From Pseudomonas tremae (lineage in GTDB: Bacteria > Pseudomonadota > Gammaproteobacteria > Pseudomonadales > Pseudomonadaceae), in contig NZ_LJRO01000381.1 in the NCBI RefSeq assembly GCF_001401155.1, positions 29,834-93,833 of the forward strand: a stretch of DNA of 64,000 nt, given 5' to 3'. Shown here one piece after another: positions 16,340 to 24,901 of the stretch (position 1 is its first letter; the number at the start of each line of letters is the position of its first letter). The position numbers and the translations under genes were made by a program. The notes below the pieces were generated by a model. The model was not told the origin of the DNA, made no database searches, and saw nothing but the letters and a program-made list of their open reading frames with translations.

Positions 16340-17164
16340 TCAGTCGCCGAACGGGCCCGATGCTACAAAAGCGCCGCCCTGATAGACCATCGCCGGGTCA
16401 TCGGCTGCCGGGAGCGGCTGCGCTTCAACCTTGGCGCGAAATTGTTCCGAGCTGTCTTTGGGGACGTATCCCAGGCTGCTGGCAAGACTGTTGTCCCACC
16501 ACACGGTCTTGTTGTCCGACACGCCATAGACCACTGTATGGCCTACTTTCGGCGCATACAGGGAGCGCTCGATGAGTTGTGTCAGGTCGCCGAAGCTCAG
16601 CCAGGTGCTCATCATTCGACGGTTTTGCGGTTCGGCAAACGATGAGCCGATGCGGATGCTGACAGTCTCGATGCCGTAGCGATCAAAGTAGAAACTGGCC
16701 ATGTCTTCGCCGTAGGACTTGGACAGGCCGTAATAGCTGTCCGGGCGGCGAGGCGAATGCGCATCGATGGTTTCGTCCTGCTTGTAGAAACCGATCACAT
16801 GGTTGGAACTGGCAAAGATCACCCGCTTCACGCCATGGCGGCGTGCGGCCTCGTAAATATGGAAGACGCCACAGATGTTGGCACCAAGGATTTCCTCGAA
16901 CGGTCGCTCGACCGATACGCCGCCAAAATGCAGAATCGCATCCACACCTTCGACCAGTTGGTGTACCGCGTTCTTGTCGGCCAGATCGCAAACCTGAACC
17001 TCTTCACGGTCGTCGACCGCCGGTGCCATCTCGGCAATGTCGGAGAGGCGCAGCACCTGAGCGTAAGGGCGCAGTGTTTCGCGCAATACCTTGCCCAGTC
17101 CGCCTGCCGCGCCGGTCAGCAGGAGGCGATTGAAGGGAGTTGGAGTGGTATGAGCCGATGCCAT
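16340..17164 (-). CDS. udh: Uronate dehydrogenase
   Basis: This 274-residue NAD-dependent short-chain-like dehydrogenase oxidises galacturonate and glucuronate to aldaric acid lactones. Seen: nucleotide loop TGAAGGLG (17-24), YEAARRHGVKRVIFASSNHVIGFY, catalytic Tyr145-x3-Lys149 (YGLSK), and the Udh-typical IRIGSSFAEPQNRRMMSTW. A close match to the enzyme characterised from P. syringae pv. tomato is recognised from memory, not searched. It is the first gene of the minus-strand sugar-acid run and has a GntR-type site 35-45 bases upstream. Plant pectin supplies galacturonate, which suits a leaf-dwelling organism. Confidence 0.92.
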   Translation of the reverse strand: MASAHTTPTPFNRLLLTGAAGGLGKVLRETLRPYAQVLRLSDIAEMAPAVDDREEVQVCDLADKNAVHQLVEGVDAILHFGGVSVERPFEEILGANICGVFHIYEAARRHGVKRVIFASSNHVIGFYKQDETIDAHSPRRPDSYYGLSKSYGEDMASFYFDRYGIETVSIRIGSSFAEPQNRRMMSTWLSFGDLTQLIERSLYAPKVGHTVVYGVSDNKTVWWDNSLASSLGYVPKDSSEQFRAKVEAQPLPAADDPAMVYQGGAFVASGPFGD

Positions 17165-17188
17165 GAGAAAGTCCTGATTTGTTATTTT

Positions 17189-17209
17189 TTGTCATCTGTT
17201 GTCGTATGA
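17189..17209 (-). promoter_or_regulatory. GntR/FadR-type operator upstream of udh
   Basis: TTGTCGTATGA at 17199-17209 is one base off the TNGTNNNACNA consensus of FadR-subfamily GntR regulators, and a TTGTCAT half-site starts at 17189. It lies 35-45 bases before the udh ATG, where a repressor would block transcription. The same core is upstream of the porin gene. Confidence 0.5.
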
Positions 17210-17343
17210 CTTGCCGGATTATCGACATCGCCCGCGCTGCTTGTCAACGCGGCCAACGTATAAATCGGGCCGTAATATTCCGGGCCGACACAGGTAGTTA
17301 CAAAGGCAAAGCCTGCAGTGAACGCCAGGCTTCGCCTTCTGCT

Positions 17344-18612
17344 TCAGAGCAACGAAATCGGGTAGCTGACGAACACACGGTTCTCATCGAATTCGTTGGC
17401 GCTGAAATCGCGACGCATGCTTGAGTTGCGCCATTTGACGTTCAGGTTCTTGAGCGCGCCGCTCTGCACCGTATAAGCCAGTTCAGACTCGCGTCCCCAT
17501 TCCTTGCCATCAGTGATCGTGCCGGTGTGTACGTTATCGCCGCTGATGTAGCGGTTCATCATCGTCATGCCGGGCACCCCGAGCACCGCGAAGTTGTAGT
17601 CATGGCGCAGCTGCCAGGACTTCTCTTTGGCGTTGTCGTAGCTGGCGTTGTAGCTGTCGTTGGCCAGTGTGCCGCCGCTGGTGCCGTTGACGCGCATCCA
17701 CGCCGTATCACCAGTAAGCTTTTGCAGGCCGACATAAAACGTGCTGCCGCCGTAGCGGGCCGAGAGCAGTGCGTAGGTGGTCTTGTTGTCCAGATCACCC
17801 GCCAGTTTGTTGCCGTCTTCCTTGCCGGTGAAGAACCCCAGGTTTGCGCCCAGGGTCCAGTCGCCGATGGGCTGGCTGTGCAACAGGTTGAAGAACTGCT
17901 GCTGGTAAATGTCCTGCAACTCCGAATACCAGACGCCTACCTGAGTACGCTTTTCATTGAAGACATACTCGCCGCCGCCGAAATTGAAGCGGTCGGACGT
18001 GAACGCGCCTCGTCCGTTCATCGACATGTCTTCCATGCTGGCGTCATTGCGCGGGCTGTTACCGCGAAACTGCCCGCCGTACAGCGTCAGGCCGTCTATC
18101 TCTTTGGACGTCACCTGACCGCCCTGAAACGTCTGTGGCAATGAACGACCGTCATCGGAGCGCAAAATCGGCAGCACCGGCATCCACTCGCCGACCTTCA
18201 ATTCGGTCTTGGAAACCCGCGCCTTGCCTGCCACGCCAAGACGTCCGAAATCATCAGCCGGGCGCCCGTCGCTGTGAATAGGCAGCAACTGAGTGCCGCC
18301 GGTCCCTTTGCCGCCATCAAGTTTGAGCGAGTACAGGCCCAGCACATCGACCCCGAAACCGACCACGCCCTGAGTAAAGCCGGACTTGGCATCGAGAATG
18401 AAACTCTGCGTCCATTCTTCAGCTTTGTTCTGCGGCGCAGCACTGTTGGGGAACGCCGGATTGGTGAAGTTACGATTGAAGTAAGCGTTACGCAGCGTCA
18501 GCGTCGCTTTGGTATCGTCGACGAAGCCTTCAGCCATGCCCAGCATCGGGAAAATCAGCGTCATGCCGCCAACACCCAGCAAAATGCGCGAACGGGTAGA
18601 GTGAGTTGTCAT
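17344..18612 (-). CDS. OprD-family outer-membrane porin
   Basis: The 422-residue protein has a signal peptide (to about LGMAEGF) and OprD family features: FVDDTKATLTLRNAYFNRNF at the mature N-terminus, AEEWTQSFILDAKSGFTQGVVGFGVDVLGLYSLKLDGG, and alternating beta strands to the end. OprD porins are substrate-specific channels for carboxylates and basic amino acids. Next to udh and a TRAP transporter, uronate or aldarate uptake is the likely role. It is separated from udh by 179 bases and has its own upstream region with a matching GntR-type site. The ATG at 18612 gives the proper leader; longer readings do not. Confidence 0.9.
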   Translation of the reverse strand: MTTHSTRSRILLGVGGMTLIFPMLGMAEGFVDDTKATLTLRNAYFNRNFTNPAFPNSAAPQNKAEEWTQSFILDAKSGFTQGVVGFGVDVLGLYSLKLDGGKGTGGTQLLPIHSDGRPADDFGRLGVAGKARVSKTELKVGEWMPVLPILRSDDGRSLPQTFQGGQVTSKEIDGLTLYGGQFRGNSPRNDASMEDMSMNGRGAFTSDRFNFGGGEYVFNEKRTQVGVWYSELQDIYQQQFFNLLHSQPIGDWTLGANLGFFTGKEDGNKLAGDLDNKTTYALLSARYGGSTFYVGLQKLTGDTAWMRVNGTSGGTLANDSYNASYDNAKEKSWQLRHDYNFAVLGVPGMTMMNRYISGDNVHTGTITDGKEWGRESELAYTVQSGALKNLNVKWRNSSMRRDFSANEFDENRVFVSYPISLL

Positions 18613-18898
18613 TATTGTTGTGCTCCCTTTTTTTATTGAAACCGTCCTCTTTTCTGGCCACGTGCAACTGCGACCGACACCTTCGAGGATTACGTGATGC
18701 CTGTTGCCAGGCATGGCCCCGACCGACAGGCGATCGAGGACGTTCGCCGTGCTTCAGCGAATACCGAGAATCTGGAAGGGGGTCAGGCAGCGCGACGCGG
18801 AGACGTCCGACGAAAATTCAATAATCCCTGGAGCGGGTATGCAGGCAAGCGTTGTCATATAGGTGGCCCAGTCTTGTTTTTATTGTTGGCGTTATAGG
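18613..18898. other. Non-coding region upstream of the porin gene
   Basis: This part of the 464-base divergent region between the porin gene and the SDR gene has no credible gene. It holds a TTGTCAT half-site at 18852-18858 and leads to the palindromic operator at 18899. The long leader implies a porin promoter far from the start or a long 5' UTR. Confidence 0.5.
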
Positions 18899-18909
18899 TT
18901 GTCGTACAA
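18899..18909 (-). promoter_or_regulatory. GntR/FadR-type operator in the porin/SDR divergent region
   Basis: TTGTCGTACAA matches TNGTNNNACNA exactly, and GTTGT-CGT-ACAAC is a perfect inverted repeat. It is about 290 bases before the porin ATG and 168 bases before the divergent SDR ATG, so it could serve either gene. It shares TTGTCGTA with the udh site. Confidence 0.55.
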
Positions 18910-19076
18910 CTTGAAGGATATTTGCAGCGCAGCCTGTGTTTGTCAACGAGCTGTTAGTCGGGTTTACCGATTCACCTGATTTTAAACGCTCATGTTGAAG
19001 TGACTGAATAGGAGTGAACGGGGCGGGCGGCGCAACGGTCCACCCGGTAACCCCATTGTTTTTTTGGAGCTGCCGC

Positions 19077-19841
19077 ATGAATCGTTTTACTCAAAAAGTC
19101 GTTGTCGTCACTGGAGCAGGTTCCGGGATAGGCGAGGCCACCGCCAAGCGTTTCGCACAGGAAGGCGCGAGCCTGGTACTGGTTGGCCGCAATCAGGACA
19201 AGCTTGCCAAAGTGGCTGCACAACTGGCCGGCGCAGGGCATTTGGTCAGGGCTACTGACGTGGCGGACCTGACGGATGTGGAAGCGCTGTTCAAGGAAGT
19301 GGCTGAGCGTTTCGGTCGCCTGGACGTTCTGGTCAACAATGCCGGTGTCGTCAAATCCGGCAAAGTTACCGAGCTGGGAGTAGAAGACTGGAAAGAGTTG
19401 ATGTCGGTGGACCTCGACGGCGTGTTCTATTGCACCCGCACGGCCATGCCTGCGTTGATTGCCAGCAAAGGCAACATCGTCAACGTGTCATCGGTATCCG
19501 GCATGGGCGGTGACTGGGGCATGAGTTTCTACAACGCGGCCAAAGGTGCGATCACCAATTTTACCCGGGCACTGGCCTTGGATCATGGCGCCGATGGCGT
19601 GCGGGTAAACGCTGTATGCCCATCGCTGACTCGCAGTGAGCTGACCGAAGACATGTTTGACGATGAGGCGCTTATTGCCAAGTTCATGGAGCGCATTCCG
19701 CTGGGTCGACCTGGCGAAGCGGAAGACGTTGGCGATGTGATTGCCTTCCTGGCGAGCGACGATGCGCGCTTCGTAACTGGCGTAAACCTGCCGGTGGATG
19801 GCGGGTTGTCAGCGTCCAACGGGCAGCCGCAGCAGGCGTGA
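19077..19841 (+). CDS. Short-chain dehydrogenase/reductase (SDR)
   Basis: The 254-residue classical SDR has the cofactor loop TGAGSGIGE (12-20), NNAG at 87-90, the catalytic Ser in NVSSVSG, and Tyr152-x3-Lys156 (YNAAK). The Asp60-Val in ATDVADL is typical. It ends with VTGVNLPVDGG, the usual SDR C-terminal phrase. The substrate is not known; proximity to the sugar-acid genes and the operator at 18899 suggests a sugar or sugar-acid oxidoreductase. ATG at 19077 has GGAG upstream; the frame extends further upstream but without SDR character. Confidence 0.88.
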   Translation: MNRFTQKVVVVTGAGSGIGEATAKRFAQEGASLVLVGRNQDKLAKVAAQLAGAGHLVRATDVADLTDVEALFKEVAERFGRLDVLVNNAGVVKSGKVTELGVEDWKELMSVDLDGVFYCTRTAMPALIASKGNIVNVSSVSGMGGDWGMSFYNAAKGAITNFTRALALDHGADGVRVNAVCPSLTRSELTEDMFDDEALIAKFMERIPLGRPGEAEDVGDVIAFLASDDARFVTGVNLPVDGGLSASNGQPQQA

Positions 19842-19910
19842 GGCTGGTCTTGCCGCCTGATGAAGCCCCGAGAAGCGCTATCGATCCTTGCGCGTGAACC
19901 TTGGGCGCAC

Positions 19911-19936
19911 AAAAAAGCCCGGTAAAAACCGGGCTC
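19911..19936 (-). terminator. Rho-independent terminator of the HBM chemoreceptor gene
   Basis: On the minus strand GCCCGG and CCGGGC flank a TTTTTA loop and are followed by TTTTTT, 28 bases after the chemoreceptor stop. It may also slow transcription from the SDR side. Confidence 0.75.
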
Positions 19937-19963
19937 CTGAGTTGTTATGGCTATTGCGAGAGA

Positions 19964-21886
19964 TCAGATCCTGAAGTGACTGACCATTGTCTGCAACTGG
20001 CCGCCGAGGCGAGCCAGTTCGACACTGGAAGCCGCTGTTTCTTCACTGGCTGACGCAGTCTGCTCGGATACATCGCGAACGTTGACGATGCTGCGGCTGA
20101 TCTCTTCAGCCACAGCGCTTTGCTGTTCGGCGGCTGCAGCGATCTGCTGGTTCATGGCTTGAATGCTCGAAACTGTGTGGGTGATGCTGCCCAGCGATGT
20201 ACCTGCCTGACGACTCAACTGCACGCTGCTGACCGTCAGTTCGCGGCTGTTGAGCATGATGCTGGACACTTGGCGTGTACCGCTTTGCAGGGCAGCCACC
20301 AGGGTTTCGATTTCCACCGTGGATTGCTGCGTGCGTTGAGCCAGGCCACGGACTTCGTCGGCAACCACGGCAAAGCCACGTCCGGCTTCCCCGGCGCGTG
20401 CTGCTTCAATGGCGGCGTTGAGGGCAAGCAGGTTGGTTTGCTCGGCCACAGCCTTGATCACGTCCATGACCTTGCCGATCTTGTCGCTTTCCTGCTCCAG
20501 GTGGTTCATGGCATCGGCGGAGCGACCCACTTCAGCTGCCAGACGCTCGATCTGAGCGATCGCTTCACCAACGACCTTGTCGCCATCGCGTGCTTCGCGG
20601 TCGGCATTCGACGCTGCCTGCGAGGCCTGTTCGGCATTACGGGCCACTTCTGCAACGGTGGCGGACATTTCGTGCATGGCAGTGGCCACCTGATCGGTTT
20701 CCACTTTCTGGCTGTTGACGCCGGCACTGGTCTGCTCGGTGACTGCGGAGAGCTCTTCAGCAGCGCTGGCGATCTGTACCACGCTGTCGCGAATCCCGCC
20801 GATCAGCTCGCGCAAGGTGCTGCCCATGCGCTGAATGCCTTGCTGCAGAACACCCAGCTCGTCGCGGCGAGTTACCGCCAGTGTCTGGGTAAGGTCGCCG
20901 GACGCGATGCGATCGACCACTGCCAGGGTTTCCTTGAGCGGGCGAGTAATCTGTCGAGTGATGATCACCGCCGCAATGATGCCCAGGATCATGGCCAGCA
21001 GCGTGCAGACGATCTGTGTGGTGCGAGCCTGCGCGCTTTCCTGATCGCGGCGATCCAGTTGCAGTCGGTACATGTCTTCACTGATCTTGACGATGTCCTG
21101 ACCCTGCACGGTCATTTCCTTGCGCGCCTGGGCAATCTGCGCGCTGGCGGTTTTGAAATTCTGCAGGGTAGCGCGGTACGCCAGAAGCGAGGTTTCCAGC
21201 TGCCTGAGCTGATCGGCCTCAGCACTGTTAAACGTGGCTTTCAGAGTGCCCAGATCCTTGATGGCGGTATCCAGTTTCGCAAAGGCTGCCTGCTCGTTCT
21301 CTGGCGTGACATTGGTGGTATAGCCACGCACGTCATACCGGGCAAGCCTCAGGTTGTCCTTGGCGTCGGTGATGATCCGGTATTGCTCGAACCGGTTGGC
21401 ATCGGCTGGATCCATATTTTTGACTTCAGTCTGCAACTGCTCGAACACGTTGAGGCTTTTGACGGCATGCGTGGTCAGTTCATCACGCGCCGCATTGCTG
21501 GCCTTGTAACCGCTGCGCATGTTGTTCAGGGAAGTCTGATAGTCGTTGATGACGGCAGACAGTTGTTCAAGCATCTTCACGTTCTCGGGACTCTTGAACG
21601 TGGCCAACAGTTTTTGCTGCTGTGCCTTGAAACTTTCCAGCGAAGTCTGCACAGTCTCGGCAACTTTCTCGTCACCGTCGGCGACCATGTATTGCAGGCG
21701 GGTAACACGCAGCTTGGTCAACTGTGCATTGAGCGAAGTGATGTCGCTCATCCAGTTGCTGCGGTTAATCAGTCCACCCATGCTGGTCCAGCCAGTCAGC
21801 GCAAGAATGGCAGTAAAAACAAGTACCAGACCGAACCCGACGGCCAGCTTCATGTTGACACTGATGTTTGCAAACCAGCTACTCAT
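19964..21886 (-). CDS. Methyl-accepting chemotaxis protein with helical bimodular ligand domain
   Basis: This 640-residue inner-membrane receptor has TM1 (about 14-34), a roughly 250-residue all-helical periplasmic domain of the helical bimodular (HBM) size, TM2 (about 285-305), a HAMP domain (RQITRPLKETLAVVDRIASGDL), and a cytoplasmic signalling domain. The hairpin tip EQTNLLALNAAIEAARAGEAGRGFAVVADEVRGLAQR is complete. HBM receptors in pseudomonads sense TCA intermediates, amines or other metabolites; the ligand here is unknown. It is a single gene with its own terminator, divergent from the next chemoreceptor. A sigma-28-like promoter may precede it. Confidence 0.93.
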   Translation of the reverse strand: MSSWFANISVNMKLAVGFGLVLVFTAILALTGWTSMGGLINRSNWMSDITSLNAQLTKLRVTRLQYMVADGDEKVAETVQTSLESFKAQQQKLLATFKSPENVKMLEQLSAVINDYQTSLNNMRSGYKASNAARDELTTHAVKSLNVFEQLQTEVKNMDPADANRFEQYRIITDAKDNLRLARYDVRGYTTNVTPENEQAAFAKLDTAIKDLGTLKATFNSAEADQLRQLETSLLAYRATLQNFKTASAQIAQARKEMTVQGQDIVKISEDMYRLQLDRRDQESAQARTTQIVCTLLAMILGIIAAVIITRQITRPLKETLAVVDRIASGDLTQTLAVTRRDELGVLQQGIQRMGSTLRELIGGIRDSVVQIASAAEELSAVTEQTSAGVNSQKVETDQVATAMHEMSATVAEVARNAEQASQAASNADREARDGDKVVGEAIAQIERLAAEVGRSADAMNHLEQESDKIGKVMDVIKAVAEQTNLLALNAAIEAARAGEAGRGFAVVADEVRGLAQRTQQSTVEIETLVAALQSGTRQVSSIMLNSRELTVSSVQLSRQAGTSLGSITHTVSSIQAMNQQIAAAAEQQSAVAEEISRSIVNVRDVSEQTASASEETAASSVELARLGGQLQTMVSHFRI

Positions 21887-21971
21887 CCATTTCTCCAGAA
21901 ACAGCCATTAAAGCAATTGCCCCCTGAATGGCATGGCATACAGGACAGGGGTAGCGTGTGATATACAGACC

Positions 21972-21998
21972 CTATCGGCAGGCGTCCGCCAAGCTGAA
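21972..21998 (-). promoter_or_regulatory. Candidate sigma-28 (FliA) promoter of the HBM chemoreceptor
   Basis: Minus-strand GCCGATAG, one base off the FliA -10 GCCGATAA, with TTCA 15 bases upstream in place of TAAA. It sits about 90 bases before the chemoreceptor ATG. The -10 match is good, the -35 weak. Confidence 0.4.
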
Positions 21999-22125
21999 AT
22001 AAAAAAAGCTGAAAGTCTGAAAAAGCCGACAGACGTTGGTTCGACCCGGTCATGCGCCCTTGGACATCGGGATAAAAAGTTGCCGCAAAGCGTGAAATAG
22101 AGCGTTGCCTTCCTGCAGTAAAAGG

Positions 22126-22153
22126 TAAACGATGTCTGTACGCGGGCCGTTAA
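22126..22153 (+). promoter_or_regulatory. Candidate sigma-28 (FliA) promoter of the dCache chemoreceptor
   Basis: TAAA, 16 bases, then GCCGTTAA (one mismatch to GCCGATAA), about 105 bases before the ATG at 22259. The spacer is one base longer than the usual 15. Confidence 0.35.
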
Positions 22154-22258
22154 ACCTTATCTTCTTTGGGCTTATTTTTTTGCCGAGAACACGCCCCTCA
22201 TGTGAGACACGTTGCGCTGCGATTTGAACCTCCCTCTGTCCTGTTGAGATGCCTCATT

Positions 22259-24139
22259 ATGAATTTGAAGTTCCGTCAGAAGATTCTTCTGGCTGCGTCC
22301 TGTGTCGTGGTATTGGCATTTGCCTTGTTCACGTTCTACAACGATTACTTGCAGCGCACTACCATCAATCAGAACCTTGAGTCTTCGGTAGGGCAGGCGG
22401 GGCAACTGACGGCCAGCAGTGTGCAGAACTGGCTCGGCGGGCGCATCCTGGTGCTGGAAAACCTTACCCAGAACGTGGCTTATCAGGGCGTGAATTCAGA
22501 CCTCAGCGGCCTGCTGTCTCAATCCTCGCTGGCCTCGACTTTTCAGTTCACTTACGTGGGTGATAGCAAAGGCGCGTTCACTCAGCGACCAAACGTTGAT
22601 ATGCCGGCAGGCTACGATCCTCGTCAACGGCCTTGGTACAAGTCCACGGTCGATGCTGGCAAAACCATTCTGAGTGCGCCTTACCTGGCTTCCGTCGGTG
22701 GCCTGGTGGTGACGATCGCCAGCCCGGTCAAGACGGATGGTCAGGTGTCCGGTGTGGTGGGCGGCGACCTGAGCCTTGATACGCTGGTCAAGATCATCAA
22801 CTCGGTCGAGTTCGGTGGCATCGGTTACGCTTTTCTGGTCAATGGTGATGGACAAATCATCGTCAGCCCCGACAAAGAGCAGGTCATGAAAAACCTGAAG
22901 GATGTCTATCCCGGGCAGACCCTCAGCCTGGACGCGCGCTTGCGTGAGGTCACGTTAAACGGCCAGCAGAGGCTGCTGTCGTTCACCCCGATCACCGGGC
23001 TGCCTTCCGCCAACTGGTACATCGGCCTGTCGATCGACAAGGACAAGGCATATGCCCCCCTGAGCCAGTTTCGCAGCTCGGCGATCGTGGCGGTGCTGAT
23101 TGCCGTGGCTGTCATTGCCTTGCTGCTGAGCCTGCTGATTCGTGCATTGATGCGCCCGCTGACCGATATGGGCCGTGCAATGCAGGATATTGCTCAAGGG
23201 GAGGGCGACCTGACCCGTCGTCTGAGTATTCAGGGCAAGGACGAGTTTGCCGAACTGGGCGGCTCGTTCAACCAGTTTGTGGAGCGTGTGCACGCGTCCA
23301 TCGCTGAAGTGTCATCGGCCACGTTGCAGGTGCATGACCTGTCGCAACGTGTCGTGAACTCTTCCAATTCCTCGATCGTCGGTTTCGATGAGCAGAGCGC
23401 GCGTACCAACAGCGTCGCGGCCGCGATCAATGAACTGGGTGCTGCAACTCAGGAAATCGCCCGCAATGCGTCCGATGCCTCTATTCAGGCCAGTGAAGCC
23501 CGCACGCAAGCCGAAGACGGTCAGGTGGTGGTGGAGAAAACCATCCACGCCATGAGCGAGTTGTCGACCAAGATCAGTGAGTCCTGCACGCAGATCGAAC
23601 AGCTCAATGCCAGCACCGACAACATCGGTCATATCCTTGATGTCATCAAGGGCATTTCGCAACAGACCAACCTGCTGGCCCTCAACGCAGCCATCGAGGC
23701 CGCGCGCGCCGGTGAAGCCGGACGTGGGTTCGCCGTCGTGGCCGATGAAGTACGCAACCTGGCCCATCGCACGCAAACATCTGCCGACGAGATTCACAAG
23801 ATGATCGGCGGCCTGCAAACCGGCTCTCAGCACGCGGTGCTAAACATGAATGAAAGCCAGATATCGAGCCAGGACAGTGTCGAAGTCGCCAATCAGGCAG
23901 GCAGTCGACTGCGTGACGTGACCCGCCGCATCGGCGAGATCGACGGCATGAACCAGTCTGTGGCAGCCGCCACCGAAGAACAGACTGCTGTCGTCGAAAC
24001 GCTCAACATCGACATCAACCAGATCAACACCCTCAACCAGCAGGGCGTCGCCAACCTGAACGAAACCCTCAAGGATTGTGCTGCGCTTTCGCAGCAGGCC
24101 GGGCGTTTGAAGCAACTGGTGGAAAGCTTCAAGATTTGA
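22259..24139 (+). CDS. Methyl-accepting chemotaxis protein with dCache ligand domain
   Basis: The 626-residue receptor has TM1 (about 8-28), a double-Cache periplasmic domain of about 250 residues with the DPRQRPWYKSTVDAGKTILS and LVVTIASPV phrases typical of dCache_1, TM2 (about 282-302), HAMP (RALMRPLTDMGRAMQDIAQGEGDL), and a signalling domain with an intact QQTNLLALNAAIEAARAGEAGRGFAVVADEVRNLAHR tip. Many Pseudomonas dCache receptors bind amino acids, polyamines or organic acids; the ligand here is not assigned. The start at 22259 gives the proper short cytoplasmic tail. A strong terminator follows. Confidence 0.93.
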   Translation: MNLKFRQKILLAASCVVVLAFALFTFYNDYLQRTTINQNLESSVGQAGQLTASSVQNWLGGRILVLENLTQNVAYQGVNSDLSGLLSQSSLASTFQFTYVGDSKGAFTQRPNVDMPAGYDPRQRPWYKSTVDAGKTILSAPYLASVGGLVVTIASPVKTDGQVSGVVGGDLSLDTLVKIINSVEFGGIGYAFLVNGDGQIIVSPDKEQVMKNLKDVYPGQTLSLDARLREVTLNGQQRLLSFTPITGLPSANWYIGLSIDKDKAYAPLSQFRSSAIVAVLIAVAVIALLLSLLIRALMRPLTDMGRAMQDIAQGEGDLTRRLSIQGKDEFAELGGSFNQFVERVHASIAEVSSATLQVHDLSQRVVNSSNSSIVGFDEQSARTNSVAAAINELGAATQEIARNASDASIQASEARTQAEDGQVVVEKTIHAMSELSTKISESCTQIEQLNASTDNIGHILDVIKGISQQTNLLALNAAIEAARAGEAGRGFAVVADEVRNLAHRTQTSADEIHKMIGGLQTGSQHAVLNMNESQISSQDSVEVANQAGSRLRDVTRRIGEIDGMNQSVAAATEEQTAVVETLNIDINQINTLNQQGVANLNETLKDCAALSQQAGRLKQLVESFKI

Positions 24140-24170
24140 GCGGAATCATTAGACCACTACAGTCAGCGAG

Positions 24171-24200
24171 ACCGGACCACGTGAGTGTGGTCCGGGGTTT
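24171..24200 (+). terminator. Terminator after the dCache chemoreceptor gene
   Basis: CCGGACCAC and GTGGTCCGG form a 9-bp stem around a 6-base loop, followed by GGTTT, about 33 bases after the stop. Confidence 0.65.
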
Positions 24201-24252
24201 GAGGTGGAAGCGATGGGGCGGTTGGCTGAGTCGCCATCAGAAAAGCTGGCCG

Positions 24253-24516
24253 CTACAGATCCTTTTTAACCTCTTTATCAATGTGCTTATCAGCCTTGTG
24301 ACGCTCTTTGTCGTCATGCTTCGCGCCCTTGTCGACCTCATCGGCATCGTGTTTCATGCCTTTGTCCACTTCCTTGGCGTCATGATCAACACCTTTATCC
24401 AGCTCACGATTATCGTGGCGGACACCCTTTTCGAGCTCGCTTTCTGCAAACGCAACGGGCGCTAAAGTGCCTGCCAGGAAGAGGGCGGCAGTCATTGAGA
24501 GGACGAGTTTTTTCAT
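24253..24516 (-). CDS. Small exported protein built of 11-residue charged repeats
   Basis: The 87-residue protein has a signal peptide (MKKLVLSMTAALFLAGTLAPVAFA, cleaved before ESE) and a mature part of about five 11-residue units of the form ExDKGxxHDxx: ELEKGVRHDNR, ELDKGVDHDAK, EVDKGMKHDAD, EVDKGAKHDDK, then ERHKADKHIDK. This period suits a charged amphipathic helix, like the 11-mer motifs of LEA-type stress proteins; the regular His-Asp pairs could bind metal. The role is unknown. AAAGGAG precedes the ATG at 24516. It lies next to the left repeat of the tRNA islet and is convergent with the chemoreceptor gene. Confidence 0.8.
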   Translation of the reverse strand: MKKLVLSMTAALFLAGTLAPVAFAESELEKGVRHDNRELDKGVDHDAKEVDKGMKHDADEVDKGAKHDDKERHKADKHIDKEVKKDL

Positions 24517-24631
24517 GCTTTGCTCCTTTGGAAAATACTGGCTCTTCATGAGTCAACATTTTCGAGCATAGCCCAGGTCTTCAGAGTGACAACGCGATTA
24601 AGCGAAAGGCAGGTGAGAGAGGAAGTTGTAC

Positions 24632-24712
24632 GCCAGAAACAAGAAAGCCCGCACTAGGCGGGCTTCTTGTTTGGTCTGCAGACTTCGAAAAGTCATCAGA
24701 CCGGTACTTGGT
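24632..24712. repeat. Left 81-bp direct repeat of the tRNA-Met islet
   Basis: Matches 28713-28793 with 2 mismatches in 81 bases. It includes a copy of the tRNA-Met terminator hairpin and ends where the tRNA 3' end would begin; beyond it ACACAG and TTTGAACT recall a decayed tRNA T-arm. Together the two copies bound about 4.1 kb. Confidence 0.85.
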
Positions 24713-24901
24713 ACACAGTCATTTGAACTGGTCTTTTAAGCCGCTGTATTTTAAGGGTTTTATAGTATTACGTTAACAGCGGCATACATGTGGGCATACA
24801 AGCTGAGAATTTCTGAGCAATGCTTTTTGAAGGCACCGCTGGAAAAGCACTGGCAGAAGGTTCGAGCTGAGATCGTCCTGAAGAACCGCCACAGTCGTAG
24901 A

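Noticed and set aside
15622..16575. 317-codon plus-strand frame opposite the lactonase and end of udh
   Set aside because: Shadow frame; the minus-strand lactonase and udh have full family motifs.
20120..21961. 613-codon plus-strand open frame opposite the HBM chemoreceptor
   Set aside because: Shadow of a confident chemoreceptor gene; Cys/His-rich nonsense composition and no ribosome site.
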